Numbered from the stretch's first letter, positions 49,361 through 61,796 are shown. The stretch is 64,000 bases of DNA from Seriola aureovittata (GCF_021018895.1 NC_079373.1:19537501-19601500), one strand, 5' to 3'. Notes: generated from the letters alone by a model not told the origin. Program-made: numbers and translations.

Positions 49361-52300
49361 CACGGCAGAACTGGGACGTGTTCCAGGAAATCACAGAGAT
49401 CTTCATCCTGGTCCCTGCTGTATTAGGCATGAAGGGGAACCTGGAAATGACTCTGGCCTCCAGACTCTCAACTGCTGTGAGTGTCACACACACACACACA
49501 CACACACACAGAGAGAGGGAGAGAGAGAAAGAGAGAGAGATGTGCACACTAGACAGCAATTTAATGAACTCACAAGCTCACCATGATAACACGTAAAAAG
49601 GGACATCTTGTCAGTCAACTATTTACTACAGAGGCATAGGTGACATATATTGAGTAAATTACATACAGTATAAGAGAACAGTTAACACAATAAAACATAT
49701 AGCTTAAAATATATTCAGTGAAATAAATAAATAAATAAAGAGAGGCAAAAATACATGAACTGATACAGCTTCTTTCTCAGAACAATATTTTTGCCCTCTT
49801 GCATCATGGGTGTGAAACTCCTCACAGAGCTGTGAAGACCACAGCAGGACATCAGCTTACAATACAATATTCTGCAGGACGAATCAATGCTAACAACAGT
49901 CCAATAATAATAATAATATAATGATCAAATGTCATGGTAATTATCATCCATTACTGTAACATATATTTAAAAAAAAAAAAACATTTGCTTATGATGAACA
50001 TGGACACTGTATTTTATTTTGAGTCCATCCCATTCTGGTGCTATGAATAATACTAGAGCCTAAAGTATGTGTTATTCCGCTGCTGAAAATAGTTCCCTAT
50101 TAATGCGCCATTTCCTTCTAAATACTATTGTGCTCAGCTGTTTTAAGGAATTATTTAGCTTTTTTTTAATTTTTTTATTCCATGTTAAATTTTTTAATTT
50201 TGTCTGCTAATACGAAAATTAATCACATTTTTATTTGCAAGGCTCTAGTTTTTTCCATTTAGCTTTACATTTACTTGTTATGTTGGATTTTAGTATGTAT
50301 CAAAATTATTAGTGCCTCTGCAAAGATTTGAAAAATATGTTTTTAAATATGAAATTCCATCTTGTCTGATCTTGTGTTGTAACATTATCAACAATGTGTA
50401 TCTATTTAACTTCAAACTTTGTAAACAGCTGGAGCTTTCAATCATATCACATGATCTTCATCAACTAAATGAGGTTGTGCAGTTGTCATGGAAATGTTAA
50501 TGTTCAAACATCCATATTTATTGAGATAATATAGGCTACTTGTGATGTTGTCAGGTGAATGCAGGGAAAATGGACTCTGCCAGAGAAAAGTGGATGCTGA
50601 TTGTTGGGAACCTGGCGCTCAAGCAGGTACATCATTTTTACATCATTACCTGTTTATCTGCTTAATTTTATTCCAGTCCACTAAAACTTGTGGATGTTTA
50701 ATATGACCACTCTGATTTTATAGCTTCAAGCCACAGTGCTGGGCCTGTTAGCCTCCCTGATGGCGACTGTCTTGGGCTGGATGGCAGAAGGAAAGATGCC
50801 CTTTAATCATGTAGCGCTTTTGTGTTCAACCAGTGTTTGTACAGCCTTTGTGGCTTCATTGCTGCAAGGTAACAACACAACTTTGAACCATCGTCCTTGA
50901 TCTTTCCTTCAGTGTGAAAAGCTTTGATGGGTGCAAAAATACAGCTATACACACATCACTATTACATCTGTTTAAAACATTTTGAAGTCCTAGTTTTCTT
51001 CCTCTCTGTTTTGCCCATGACCTCAAAAATTCACATGTTTAATTAACTATCACACAAACATTATACATTTACAGGTGTTAACCCCCTTGTCTCTGTGTCA
51101 TCCATTCTCTCATCTCTCTGTTTAGGACTAGTGTCATACATCCTATCATTCTTTCTCATCATTACTTCTTTCTTTAAGCCTCCTCAAACTGAGTCTTTCT
51201 TTTTTTTCCAGAGGAAAACTTCCTTGATTGCTAATAAGCACTTTTTCAGAAGATGTTCAGTGAGCTGTTCTTCATGACACAAATTATTCTAGAAATGGGA
51301 ATATGAACAAGAGGCACATTTAAAACATTTAAATCTATTTTACATGGAGTTTTTCATGTTTGGTTTCAGAATGTGTGAATAAATTTCAGCATAGAGAGAT
51401 TATCAAAACCTCAGTGCCACAGAGACAGAGGTAAAGCTGGGAATTATGGGCTCCATGCACAGGTGGGACTTCTGGGCCCCTCTTTACCTTCCCTTTGGTC
51501 TCCAAATCATATCTCTTCTGTTTGTCACGCTTCATGTTTCTTTCTTTATATAACACCATAGACAAACATTTGTATACACATATAATAAACACATATATTC
51601 TGACAAAATGAACACCCTCAGGACTTCTTCAGTGTCACCTCATACATTAAGAGCTTTACCTTTTCTTTAAACCCCTCAAGGTATCATCATAGTGGCAGTG
51701 ATCACTGGCTCTAAGCGAATGGGAATCAACCCTGACAACGTGGCGACGCCCATGGCGGCAAGCTTTGGAGATCTCATCACTCTTGCCTTGCTGGCCTGCT
51801 GCGGTCAGTGGTTCTACTCTTTCACAGGTAAAGGAGGATGAAGACAAGAAGATTGATTCTGCAACACTTGGTCTCTCTATGAGCCAGAGGTCATGCAGTT
51901 TTCAGTTCTGGCCAACAGATGGCACTTTTAACCCTTGTTCCACATCCACAAAGATCTGTTTTTCAGTTTCAGAGTGAGCGCTTGTAGAAAGTATACATAA
52001 TGACTTTTTCTCTTCACAGATCTGTATCCCTATGTGCTTTACCTGGTGGATATGTTACTTTTGTGCCTGATCCCTCTCTGGGTGGTCATCGCCTCCAAAC
52101 ACCCAGCCAGTCATATTCTGCTCCGCACAGGCTGGGAGCCAATCATTACAGCAATGGTCATCAGCAGGTACTCACCTCAATGTTGTAACTTACTCTTTCT
52201 ATGCATGTAGGTGTGGTGTGAATATTGAAGTATATAGATAAAGTAAATTATTAGATTTTTACATTTTTCCTTGGCATGAAACAGTCCAGGCCTTAAGGTT

Positions 52301-52385
52301 GAAAATAAAAACATTCATCATAACCATCCGATCTGTTGTTAAAGAACAATAGTACTCCTTCGTCATCCACATAATGAGCTACACT

Positions 52386-52443
<58 letters not shown>

Positions 52444-55400
52444 CATCATTATGCCATCATTAAATGACATATAGACCAAAATAAAGAAGCAATTGTTTTC
52501 AGAAAGAAACTAGCAAGACGATGTGACAAGGATTTAAAATGTTAAGCAAATAGTAGTCAATCTAGCAAAAGTCCAAATAATGCAAAAGGATATTAATACA
52601 GTTTTGTATTAATTTTATTAAAAGGTTTTACATAAAACAGAAAGTAAAAAATGAAAAAGCTTTCTCTTTTGACCTCTCTGTTTATTCACTCCCTCATCGG
52701 GAATCACTCTTCTTTCCAAACATAATCCGTAATCAAATGTTCTATTTTCATAATTCATAATCCACACTCAGATTCTTATTAATGAGCTAGTTAATGTGTT
52801 AATGTGCCAGTAATATGCAGGAAATGTAAAGCTTTTATTTTGGTTTTCCTTCTTTTAGTATTGGAGGGCTTATTCTGGACAAGTCTGTGTCAGATCCAAA
52901 CTTGGCAGGAATCATAGTTTATGCTCCAGTGATAAATGGTGAGTAGTTAAAGTTTTTAAAGTTCTGAAAGTGCTTTTATGATTTGTGTTTTTGTAAAAAT
53001 ACAGACTTAAAAACGCTTAAATGGTTAAATCCTTTAAGATGCTTTGCCGTGCATGTGGGGATACACAAATCACTTTTCAATTCCCAGTGGCCTTGTGCAA
53101 ATTCTCAAGACAGACACACCATGTCCGCATATTTGAGCTCTTAGAGGAGGGAAAGTAAAGGAGGAAAATGTGCCAGTTAACTGTTAACTGTTAACTTGTG
53201 TTTTGTAATAGCTCATAAGGGTTTTTGTAGCCTTTGATTTCAGACTGTTGTTGTTTCTTCTCTTGCAATGATGTGATGATGATGAAGGAATCTCTGCTGA
53301 CACCGGCTCAGTTGTATATAAAAAGGTTTATTACAAAAAGGCACAGCATCGTTGAACAAGCATCAAAAACAGCCTGTGAGAGGACCCAAGGCCAAAAAGG
53401 ATCTCCCCCCGTTTGTCCCAAACCCATACAATTTATAGGCTGAATATTCTCTTGATACCTCTTGGCCAAATCCTAACCAACATTTATGTCCATACATGGT
53501 TATTCTCTGAGTACAGATAGATGATAACATAAAACTTGCCACGTTGTACAAAAGTCCATGTTGAGCAATGCAAGGATGTGGAAGCCAGGAGAGGTACTCC
53601 CCCTCTTCAGGCCCCCGGCCTTTACTCCTAGAGTATCCTCCATAACATTTCCATCCTGTACTCATATTTCAGCCAAGATACCACACTGTCCAGTTTTGAA
53701 AACTGTGGTGTGTCCATGTCTGAGATAGGCATATTGTAAAATTAGTAAGTTATTTGTGGATATAGCTGCTATATTGAGTTTATAGGTTTAACATTTAGTA
53801 TATTTATAATGCAGAGTACATTTTAATAATGCTGAGTTACATTTTAATGACAGTTTACTATAACAGTAAACCGATAATTAACCATTGACATTTCTTAACT
53901 GGAGGGACGGGACCAAATAAAAGATTCTGCCTTTTCAATGGATCAGGACAGTCTACTTAGTTTTATTCAGTAGCTTTATTCGGGAGCACAAAATCTTCTA
54001 AATGAAAACATTTCAAAAATAAAAAGGATTACATGAGATTACACTTGATTCAAAAGTAAGAAAAAGGATTACATAAGATTAAACCTTATTTAAAGAATGA
54101 TAAAAAGTATTACATGAGCTTTAACTTGATGACATGAGATTAAATATCATTAAAAGATTAAAAAAGAATAACATGAGATTAAATTTATTTAAAAAGTAAA
54201 AAAAAAAGGTTTACATGAGATCAAATATGATTAAAATGACATATAAAGGGTAAAAATGTAAAAGTCAAATGTAACTACTCATAAGAATATCAAAATCAAA
54301 GGAGAAAAACAAGAATCAAAAGTCACAACAAGAATATCAAATCAGATGCAAGATGAAAAATCCCCACAAGTTGGCGACAGTAGTGTCTTCAGTAAAGTAG
54401 CTATGTCTCTTCTTTTCTTATCCTGGTCAGGATGCACCCATGACCTGTGCTCTCCCCTAACACCGCTCAAGAACACATTATCAGCTACTAGTATACTACA
54501 CCCAAATCTCTGAACGAAACAGTCGGCGGTGGGTTGTGTTGTGGCTAATGTAAAGTAGGCGTAAGGTTTTCACAAGGAAAAAGATTACAATAACGGTTCT
54601 GCTTTTTTGTTCTAAGCTGTCTCGCTTGAGTCTGACACTGTGCAAAGCTAAACTCATGGAGTGCTCTGGCATTGTGCTCCCACAATTGTAATGCTCTCCT
54701 TTCTTAATTAACCTACTTAGGACTCTGTTTACTTCTGCAATTTAGAAGCTGTAAGGTATTAATAGTTTTGCATGTATATAACTTTGACGTTGGTGTATGA
54801 GGGATGTCTGCCTTGGGTGAACTGCTGACCTTTGGGGTGAGCAGGACACCCCTTACACATCTGGACTTTATTGTTATATTGTTGACTGTTGTTGTATCTA
54901 CATCTTTTAGAGACTTTAATCATGGACCCCCCGATGGACTCGAAGTAATAAAAGTGACAGATATGAGGAGACACAGATGTGAAAGTCTCGACGTCATCAT
55001 CTGATAGTCACATTCCTCGAGAGCAAACGACTATATAAGCATTCAAAGTTGTGTTACTCAGTGAGAGACGTGGTGTACCCTGCACCAGATCTGTCCTCTG
55101 TGCATGAATAAACCAGCCAAATTGAAGCGGGGGCATTATGTTTTCGGGTGTCCATCCATTCATACACCCCATTCTTATGAATGTGATATTTTTTTCAACA
55201 GTTAGATATTTCATTTCATTTTCTTCCTCAGATCTGTGTTTGTGAAGAGAGTTCTGCTGGTTACTACCCAGGATTGGAATGTGGGTCGTAGTTTATGACT
55301 CTTATCTAGAGAGGGGCAGAGGAAGGGAGGGTGGGTGTGTGTGTTCATGCATGGCACAGAGAGGCCAGGAGTCACACCTTAGTGATACTCAGTCCTTTTA

Positions 55401-56781
55401 GTGTTAGTTTCCAATATAAGAAACAATCAAATATCAATACACAGAGTCTTATTGTTACAAACTGGAGATTTTGCCTGTGCTCTCAGTTTGCCTGGTGTCC
55501 ATTTGTTGATCCTCTGGAGGTGACCCTTTGACCCCATGGTCTGGTTGTGAGAGGGGTTTCTGTTTCCTATCAATTTCATAGTTTGATGGTGGGAAGAGTA
55601 ACAAAGTGTCAATTTTGGGTCCATAACTCTGTATGTCCTTACAATGAACTCCTTTAATGCCTTATGCCAGCCAGATATTTCCGCTACAATTCACTTGGAC
55701 ACAAAAACGAACTGATTAGATTTTGGTGATCAAAGGTCAAAGGTCACAGTGACCTTACGTGTTTGTGAATGAGATATATCAGGAACCCCCAGAGGGAATT
55801 TCCTTTGGTCTGTTACAAACTTCCACTTGTACTCAAGGATGAACTGATTATAATTTGGTGGTCAAAGGGCAATGAGGCCACTGTAACTTCACAAGACACA
55901 TTTTTGTCCATAATTCAAGAATTCATATGCAAATCATGACATAATTTAACAGAAATGTCTCATAGGATAAAAAAGATAAAGTGATTCCCTGTAACTTGAC
56001 TGGTTGGTGGAGGCATGCAACCTTGAGGTGGTCATTCAATTTTTTTATCACATTCTTTGTTGTTACTACATGCCAAACAGTAGGTTTGTTGCATATGGCC
56101 TTTCTGTTAATCCTGCCCCCACCTTTTCTTTTCTTCTCAGGTATTGGGGGAAACCTCGTCTCCATACAGTCTAGTCGTATTTCTACCAATCTGCATTTGA
56201 ATTTCTCACCTGGAGAGGTTCCTGAGGACCGTAAGAGCTGCTACAACCCGTGCCGCACTTTCTTTGGTTCAGGTGAAGATCACATGGTCAAATTGTATAA
56301 ATAAAGGTGTTTAGAGTTTTCCCATATGCACATACACACACATAATCTGAGCTTCGTCAGCTTTGTCATGGCAGGAGCAAACCATCGATCCGCCCAGATT
56401 CTGCTTCTTTTGGTCATCCCCGGTCAATTGATCTTCTTACTCACCATCCACCTGATGAAAGGAGGCCGCACTTTGCCCAGTCCTCTCTTAACCGTCGCCT
56501 TCTTGTCTGCTTCCCTGATTCAGGTGAGTCCGACGTGTAGTTATATTTCCCTCTGCAGACAACATCAACTGTTCTACAATAAATCTCATGTGTCTGTCTC
56601 CTAGGTCTTCACCCTGCTGTGTATAGCTGACTGTATGGTCCACTGTCTATGGCGGAGGCATAAAGACCCCGACAGTTACTCAATACCCTACCTCACAGCC
56701 CTCGGAGACCTTCTAGGGACTGCTCTCCTCTCTCTTGCCTTTCTCATGCTGTGGTGCGTTGGTGATTCAGGCAGTGTGTAG
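48630..56781 (+). CDS. slc41a2: Solute carrier family 41 member 2 (MgtE-like Mg2+ transporter)
   Basis: The ten exons are 48630-49007, 49369-49476, 50555-50626, 50724-50868, 51681-51827, 52020-52167, 52859-52938, 56141-56272, 56375-56523 and 56605-56781. Phases are continuous and total 511 residues. A Ser/Gln-rich cytoplasmic N-terminus is followed by two MgtE-type halves: [87 protein letters not shown] and [17 protein letters not shown]. The conserved acidic and GNLE/NPDN motifs of the pore are intact. Identity as SLC41A2 rather than SLC41A1 rests on [22 protein letters not shown] and [10 protein letters not shown], and on adjacency to washc4. SLC41A proteins are known plasma-membrane magnesium carriers. 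Intron 7 (52939-56140) is swollen by repeats, and exon 2 is framed by TG and CA repeats. Confidence 0.95.
49294..49359. repeat. (TG)n tract directly before slc41a2 exon 2
   Basis: About 33 GT units end nine bases before the exon 2 acceptor (TTCACGGCAG). The tract occupies the place of a polypyrimidine tract. Confidence 0.97.
49487..49530. repeat. (CA)n then (GA)n tract directly after slc41a2 exon 2
   Basis: About twelve CA units begin roughly ten bases past the exon 2 donor, followed by GA-rich sequence. The CA run is complementary to the TG run upstream of the exon. Confidence 0.95.
52390..52441. repeat. (CA)n-(TA)n compound microsatellite in slc41a2 intron 6
   Basis: A short CA run passes directly into about 19 TA units. 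Confidence 0.95.
53246..53685 (-). mobile_element. Solo-LTR-like element, copy A, in slc41a2 intron 7
   Basis: On the minus strand the 3' half carries AATAAACC, a TATATACAACTGAG segment and a terminal GAAACAACAACA, like the R-U5 end of a fish LTR. About 400 bp is diverged but alignable to the opposite-strand copy at about 59960-60412. No internal region flanks it, so a solo LTR is inferred. The outer boundary is approximate and no target-site duplication was confirmed. Confidence 0.6.
54010..54260. repeat. Degenerate tandem repeat, unit about 40-50 bp
   Basis: The phrase AAAARGATTACATGAGATTAAA recurs five to six times with changes across this AT-rich stretch of slc41a2 intron 7, separated by ATTTAAAGAATGATAA-like fillers. 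Confidence 0.65.
54780..55205 (+). mobile_element. LTR-like promoter/terminator segment in slc41a2 intron 7
   Basis: A TATATAAG box at about 55031 is followed about 75 bp later by ATGAATAAACC. This is the U3-R spacing typical of retroelement LTRs. No gag or pol sequence was recognised next to it. Boundaries are uncertain. Confidence 0.4.
55225..55345. repeat. Dispersed repeat, copy 1 of 2
   Basis: About 120 bp containing GGATTGGAATGTGGGTCGTA and GTTTATGACTCTTATCTAGAG. It matches 58575-58695 in the same orientation with scattered substitutions, and both copies end in a GT-rich run. Confidence 0.75.
55650..55940. repeat. Short tandem/dispersed repeat with about 100-bp related units
   Basis: Two diverged units share AACTGATTA...TTTGGTG followed by TCAAAGG (55710-55740 and 55845-55870). 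I recall this phrase as common in fish repeats. The first unit carries the nuclear-receptor motifs listed separately. Confidence 0.6.
55734..55755. promoter_or_regulatory. Overlapping DR1 and IR3 (estrogen-response-type) motifs
   Basis: AGGTCAAAGGTCA at 55734-55746 is a perfect DR1. Its second half-site is also the left arm of AGGTCACAGTGACCT at 55741-55755, a perfect IR3 palindrome. It lies within a repeat in slc41a2 intron 7. Receptor binding is not shown. Confidence 0.6.
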
Positions 56782-56923
56782 GCTCAAAACAAGAGAAGGC
56801 TTGCGGAAGAACAAATACATGAAAACATCACTTAGGGCGGTAAAATAATAAATAAAAGGACAACAAAAAATCATCAAAGGCAATGATTGATTTATTCCTT
56901 CTCAGAGATATACAGTATATTGT

Positions 56924-57139
56924 TCACCTTTTGACAAAAATTTTGATGGATGACCTCTCAAGCCCCGCCCCCTTGAATTGGTTATTGTCATCAAGGTCAT
57001 CCTGATGAGTGGGGGCTGTGGGAAAATTTAATGTAGTAGTCTTTCCCAGGGGGGATATGTTAAAGATGTGCACTGAGGTGTGAGGGGGGCGTGTATAATA
57101 CCTTTGTGAAACAGCGGTTTTAAATGAATAGGACATCAT
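56924..57139 (-). pseudogene. Fragment of the unknown repeated coding element (copy 1)
   Basis: An open frame of 71 codons on the minus strand, 140 bp past the slc41a2 stop. The DNA at about 56958-57250 matches about 63217-63500 in the same orientation, including the part that the open frame covers. In the second copy the same frame is shifted. The similarity extends upstream of the frame into non-coding sequence. I recognise no domain. It may be a truncated second insertion of the element at 61.8-63.5 kb. Confidence 0.4.
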
Positions 57140-58574
57140 GCATCCACATTCACAAGCAACAAGTCTTGAATACTACGTGTGAGAATCGTATGTTCTTAAA
57201 GCATAAAGCCCTTTGTGAAACAACAAGTCTTGAATACTGGCTGTCGGTCCTCCCCCCTCCCTCTGTGTCACGCACTGTTTTTTCAGCCTCCGATTTCAAT
57301 TTCGGACATTTATGACTCTTAGAGATTTAGACTCTTAAAACCAACAGTCGTCAGTTTGTCTTGGCGTATGTCAGCGAACCTTTGGTCGGTGTGGGGCTAC
57401 TTTTCAGCTCCTGATGTTGCTGCTTGATTATTTCCTGGTATTCAAGTTATTGCCTTACATGGAAATATGATTAGGTCAGGTCCACCTCAGGTTCATCCTG
57501 TTTTTGTCCCTAAAAGATAATAGTGTTTTGCATGTCTTGGCGTTTGCATGCCTGACCATTTCATGCCTTAGGCTTGACGTTTGTACTTTCATATTATGAC
57601 ATGATATTTAAGATTGGAACATTCTGGGCTTTAGGTGGGTTTTTTATTCCCTTTTACTGGTAACAGATACATGTCTGTGCTTATCTCTGGTCCTCTAAAA
57701 ATTAAGTCACAAACACACTTCTCCATTGAAGCACCCATAGTGCTCTTTCATCACCATTATCTCTACTACACAACTCATTTACTCAAGCTTATACCATACA
57801 TCCAAGTCTCTTTATTACAATACATGTTTCTTTAATGCAATGAATATTTTTTAATGCTAAGTGATGTATTCAAGTCACTGAAAATTTATTCCACATGGGA
57901 AAATAATTCCTTAACAAGAGTTTTGGCCATTAAGCTTTATCAATTGCATGAATGAGCATATTTAAGTGAAGGATCAGATTGAGCATGCAAGGCATAAAAT
58001 ACCTACTGTCTTTTCATATGGTTGGGATAACCTATACTGAGTGAGATCTAACCTCCTGCAACACATGGACAGTGTAATTAGTTTTCCCTGAAACTAGAAA
58101 TCAGCCTCACTATATCTGTTTCCTCTCCTAACATTCCTCTCTGCCATCATTAAAACTGATGCAGGCTGGCTCCGCTGTTGTGGTCCAGCCAAAAATAAAC
58201 AATATACCAGGGTTTATCCATCGCCCCAATCCTCATAAACTGACCTATTTTGTGGGGATAAAGGCCAGTGTGCAGTTTTGTGTCCGAAATCTCGGTTAAA
58301 AAGAGCAATCTTTAAAAAATAAAAATAAAATAAACATTGATTCAAAGAAGAAGGTTAGGCTACTTACTGGGAGATGCTATTGCGTTTTGAGGAGGTTGAT
58401 GAATCTACGCACAAACTTTATTTTTTTTAGTTTTTGAGATGATTTAGAAAGGCCTAAACAGAGACCGACCATAAAGACCTTATGTAAAACAGCTGCTGTT
58501 TCATGCGGAAAACGTCTGGCCACGGTGATCTTTATTCATTAACCCCAAATTTGATTGACAGGGGCATTCCTTAG

Positions 58575-58695
58575 CTCTGTGTCTGTGGAGAGTGTTTTGC
58601 TGGTTACTACTCAGGATTGGAATGTCGGTTGTAGTTTATGACTCTTATCTAGAGATGACAGAGGAAGAAAGGTTGGTGTTGTGTGTGAGTGTGTG
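58575..58695. repeat. Dispersed repeat, copy 2 of 2
   Basis: Matches 55225-55345 in direct orientation, sharing GGATTGGAATGTSGGTYGTA and GTTTATGACTCTTATCTAGA. It runs into a GT then GA tract. Confidence 0.75.
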
Positions 58696-58858
58696 TGTGT
58701 GTGCTTGAGAGAGAGAGAAAGAGAGAGAGAGACTGATAGAGAAGAGAGACTGTTGGCATGGTGAGCAGTGTTTTTTTTCTGCTGTTGTTGACTTTGAGTT
58801 TGAAGTTTTTGACTTCACACTTCTTAGAAAGGCTCATATTGAGACTGTAAGGATTTAT

Positions 58859-58889
58859 ACTAATTAATTAATTAATTAATTAATTAATA
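58859..58889. repeat. (TTAA)n microsatellite
   Basis: About seven ATTA units in a row, ending in ATATATT. Confidence 0.9.
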
Positions 58890-59178
58890 TATTCCCATAC
58901 CATCTATGACCTGGCACCATGGATGTATGCCTGGCAGGGCACAAACTGGTTCCTATGTAGGTTGGAGTTACAGCAAGTCCTGCTCTCTGATTGGACAAGA
59001 GTGGAGGGACTTAGCTGCCAACGTGGTACCTTCTGATTGGAAGAGAGGACATGTTAAAAAAGGGTTTGACGAAAGGTATCATGTAACTGCTCTTATAGGT
59101 TTCTGACCCACCATAGTACTAAAGCTTATTTGAATATGAATTCAAATTTGAGAGAGATAGACAGAGTTGTGTTGAGTT

Positions 59179-59226
<48 letters not shown>
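59179..59226. repeat. (GT)n microsatellite
   Basis: Uninterrupted GT run of about 23 units, followed 40 bp later by a (TA)n stretch near 59253-59276. Confidence 0.95.
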
Positions 59227-59229
<3 letters not shown>

Positions 59230-59959
59230 TGAATGAGAAATAGAACTATTATAATATATATAATATATATATATATTTTTTTTTAACTTGCTGTGTCTGG
59301 AGGAACTTGCTCTGGTGTGAACCAGATGATGAGCCAGCACCAGTGCTTGAGCTAGTGTGTAGCAATAATGGTCATAAATTACCCAGCTCAGTTAGTCTTG
59401 GCTGAGTTACTATCAGGAGGGATGGAGATCGGGCGTTGGAACATGTTAGACTTACTGCTGGACTTACCAGAGGAAGGGATTTTGTTGATGTCTGGCCTAG
59501 GGGTGAAAAACATGCTTCCCTTCTGTTAAAGGACAGTTAAAGAACACAGATCATAAGAGACTAAGAACAAAGTCTATCCTTAATCTTTGGGGGTGATTGT
59601 CCGATGTCAGGCCTCCTCCCAGTCACAGGGTCAGACTGTCAAGTTTGAGGAGAGGGGGTTTATGATTCTCTTTTTTAAGGTATCCTACAGGCAAGACATG
59701 GCATTTGATCCAGGAAGCCCAGTACAAGTAATAAATCCATTTAGTTTGAAACCTTATCAGATACTATAACTAACAATGCAAAACAGTTTGTAATAATCAG
59801 GATTTTACAACTGTGGGAAGTCATCATGCCAGCAACTATTTTATCTTTGGTCACAACGATACAAAGAAACAATAGAAATACAGTGACAGTGTTCATGTTA
59901 CATTGTCATCCATGTGAAATGCACACTTGCACTTATTTGATTGGCCAATGTGACACTGT

Positions 59960-60412
59960 TGTGTCCCAGCAGCTATGTGAGTGAAGGATAGGAGTGTTTT
60001 TAGGAGGAGACTCTAGGTGAAAGATCAGGTGTCAGAAGTGGGTGAGCACCCCTTCTGTTCCTGTCTACCAGACTAAAGCTGACATCTGTTTTAAATAAAA
60101 GGATTGATGGTATCTTTTATCTTCATATAGAATGACCATGTTCGGGCATAAATGTTAGGTTATTAGGAATTTGCTATGTCATGAATATATATCTAGAGGT
60201 TACCAAGCCCATAAATTGTATGGTTTTGGGGAAAAACAAGAGGAGATTCTTTTTGGCTTTGGATCCTCTCACAGGCAGTTTTGATGCTTGTCAAAAGATT
60301 GCCATGCTTTCTTGTAATAAACCCTTTTATATACAACTGAGCCAGTGTCTGCGGAGATTCCTTCATCATCTTCAAATCATTGCTACGGAAGAAACTACAA
60401 CACCTTGGACAA
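59960..60412 (+). mobile_element. Solo-LTR-like element, copy B
   Basis: Plus-strand counterpart of 53246-53685. The shared landmarks are GGCATAAATGTTRG, CATAAATTGTATGG, TTTTTGGC, GATCCTCTCACAGGC, AATAAACC and TATACAACTGAGCC. The 3' end is GAAACTACAACA at about 60412. The two copies are clearly diverged, so both are old. The left edge is approximate. Confidence 0.6.
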
Positions 60413-60929
60413 AGTGCATTGCGTTGTAGGAAGAGCTGAACCTGGCTCAGCTTTTTTTGCTGTTGGATGATCCGGCAACCTAGCATAGTCCTCTTTTTTG
60501 TTGTATAACCGATACCACCTGTGAGTGGAAGTGTGCATGCAGTTATAAGATCAGTCTGCATGGGGACATATTATTACAGCCAACCCTTGGGGTCATGTTC
60601 TCAACGCCAGCATCTTTCTGTTTTCATTTTTGAAGAACTGACCAAGCTACAGATACGCATAAATCAAATGAGGTTATGCCAATGTTAATTATACATAATG
60701 AGATCAACTATCTCTTGGCCCACACTCGTTTTCTCACTCCCACATCACTTTCACCTTTCTGTTTACTGAAATTTCCCCTCTTCCTGCCCCAAAAGAGGGA
60801 GTGATGTCATAGCTCTGATGCAGGTAACAAATGGAAGGAAAATTATGTTATATACACAATAAGTACAAGGCCTGAGACAAACATATTAGGCCTATAGTCA
60901 GATTGCCATTATACAGTACATGTGATTAA

Positions 60930-61325
60930 ATTGTGCACAGAATATTTAGAAATGTGAAGGAGATTATCTTGACCTTCAGATTTCTGAAAGCATCTTTAAT
61001 GTTGACTGTTCTTTGTTTCTTTTCAGAAAGGTAGAGGGAGTAGCGACAGGTACACCACTGTACAGGCCTGCAGGAGGAAGTTTCCATGGTGTGAAGGGCT
61101 AAAGTTGGGGTATTTTCCCACCAACGGCTGTAATGACACACTTGCTGCAGTATTAGACCAATCAGATAGCCCCGCGTATGGATACTGACCAATCTGTAAC
61201 ATCCAATCCCTGTAGGAGGAGCATTGTGTGGAAGAGGATTATGAGGTTCCAAACCTGTTGCACGTCAGATCTGTACCTTGTCATCTGAACAATTAAAGCT
61301 GTGTGACACTCATGTTACGTTAAGT
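60930..61325 (+). mobile_element. Possible LTR-like segment
   Basis: Two ACCAATC boxes at 61155-61196 precede an ATTAAAGCTGTGTGACACTC segment near 61290, which looks like an LTR promoter and polyadenylation block. No partner copy was found in the window, so this is tentative. Confidence 0.3.
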
Positions 61326-61796
61326 TCTGTATCTGTGTTTGCCTATGAACATTGTTTAAGGAAAAGTTACTGAAGACAGAAGAAAAACCACAATCATAAA
61401 GATTTCACACAGAGATAATCTTTCAGAGTTCATTTCCTGATCACACATATATGCATCGACTTGGTGCCCGCCTTAGACAAAGACCAGGAACACAGTAAAA
61501 CAGTCGTGATTCAGCCAGAAAATATGTGCATTGGAATTGCCTTCACCTTCAGAATTTTACCTTCAGCTATTTCTTTATCAGTCTTCTTCCCTTGAGGAAT
61601 TCTGTCTGTGTATCTTATTTACTGAGAACTTGGGGGCTGAATCACACAACTTCATTTCTGATTTATGTAGCAAATTTGCTACTGCAGAACCTTAGCCTTG
61701 GTCTTTATCAAAAGTTAACAGCAGGCTAAAGACCATTAATGGCTCTTCTGAACTGTAAGTATCCCAACTATCCTATTTATGCCTTGCTTTATTTTG

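Noticed and set aside
49226..49596. Several open frames made of VC or TH repeats
   Set aside because: Translations of the (GT)n and (CA)n tracts around slc41a2 exon 2.
53363..53665. 100-codon minus-strand frame in slc41a2 intron 7
   Set aside because: It falls inside the LTR-like element and is not preserved in the second copy at 60.0-60.4 kb.
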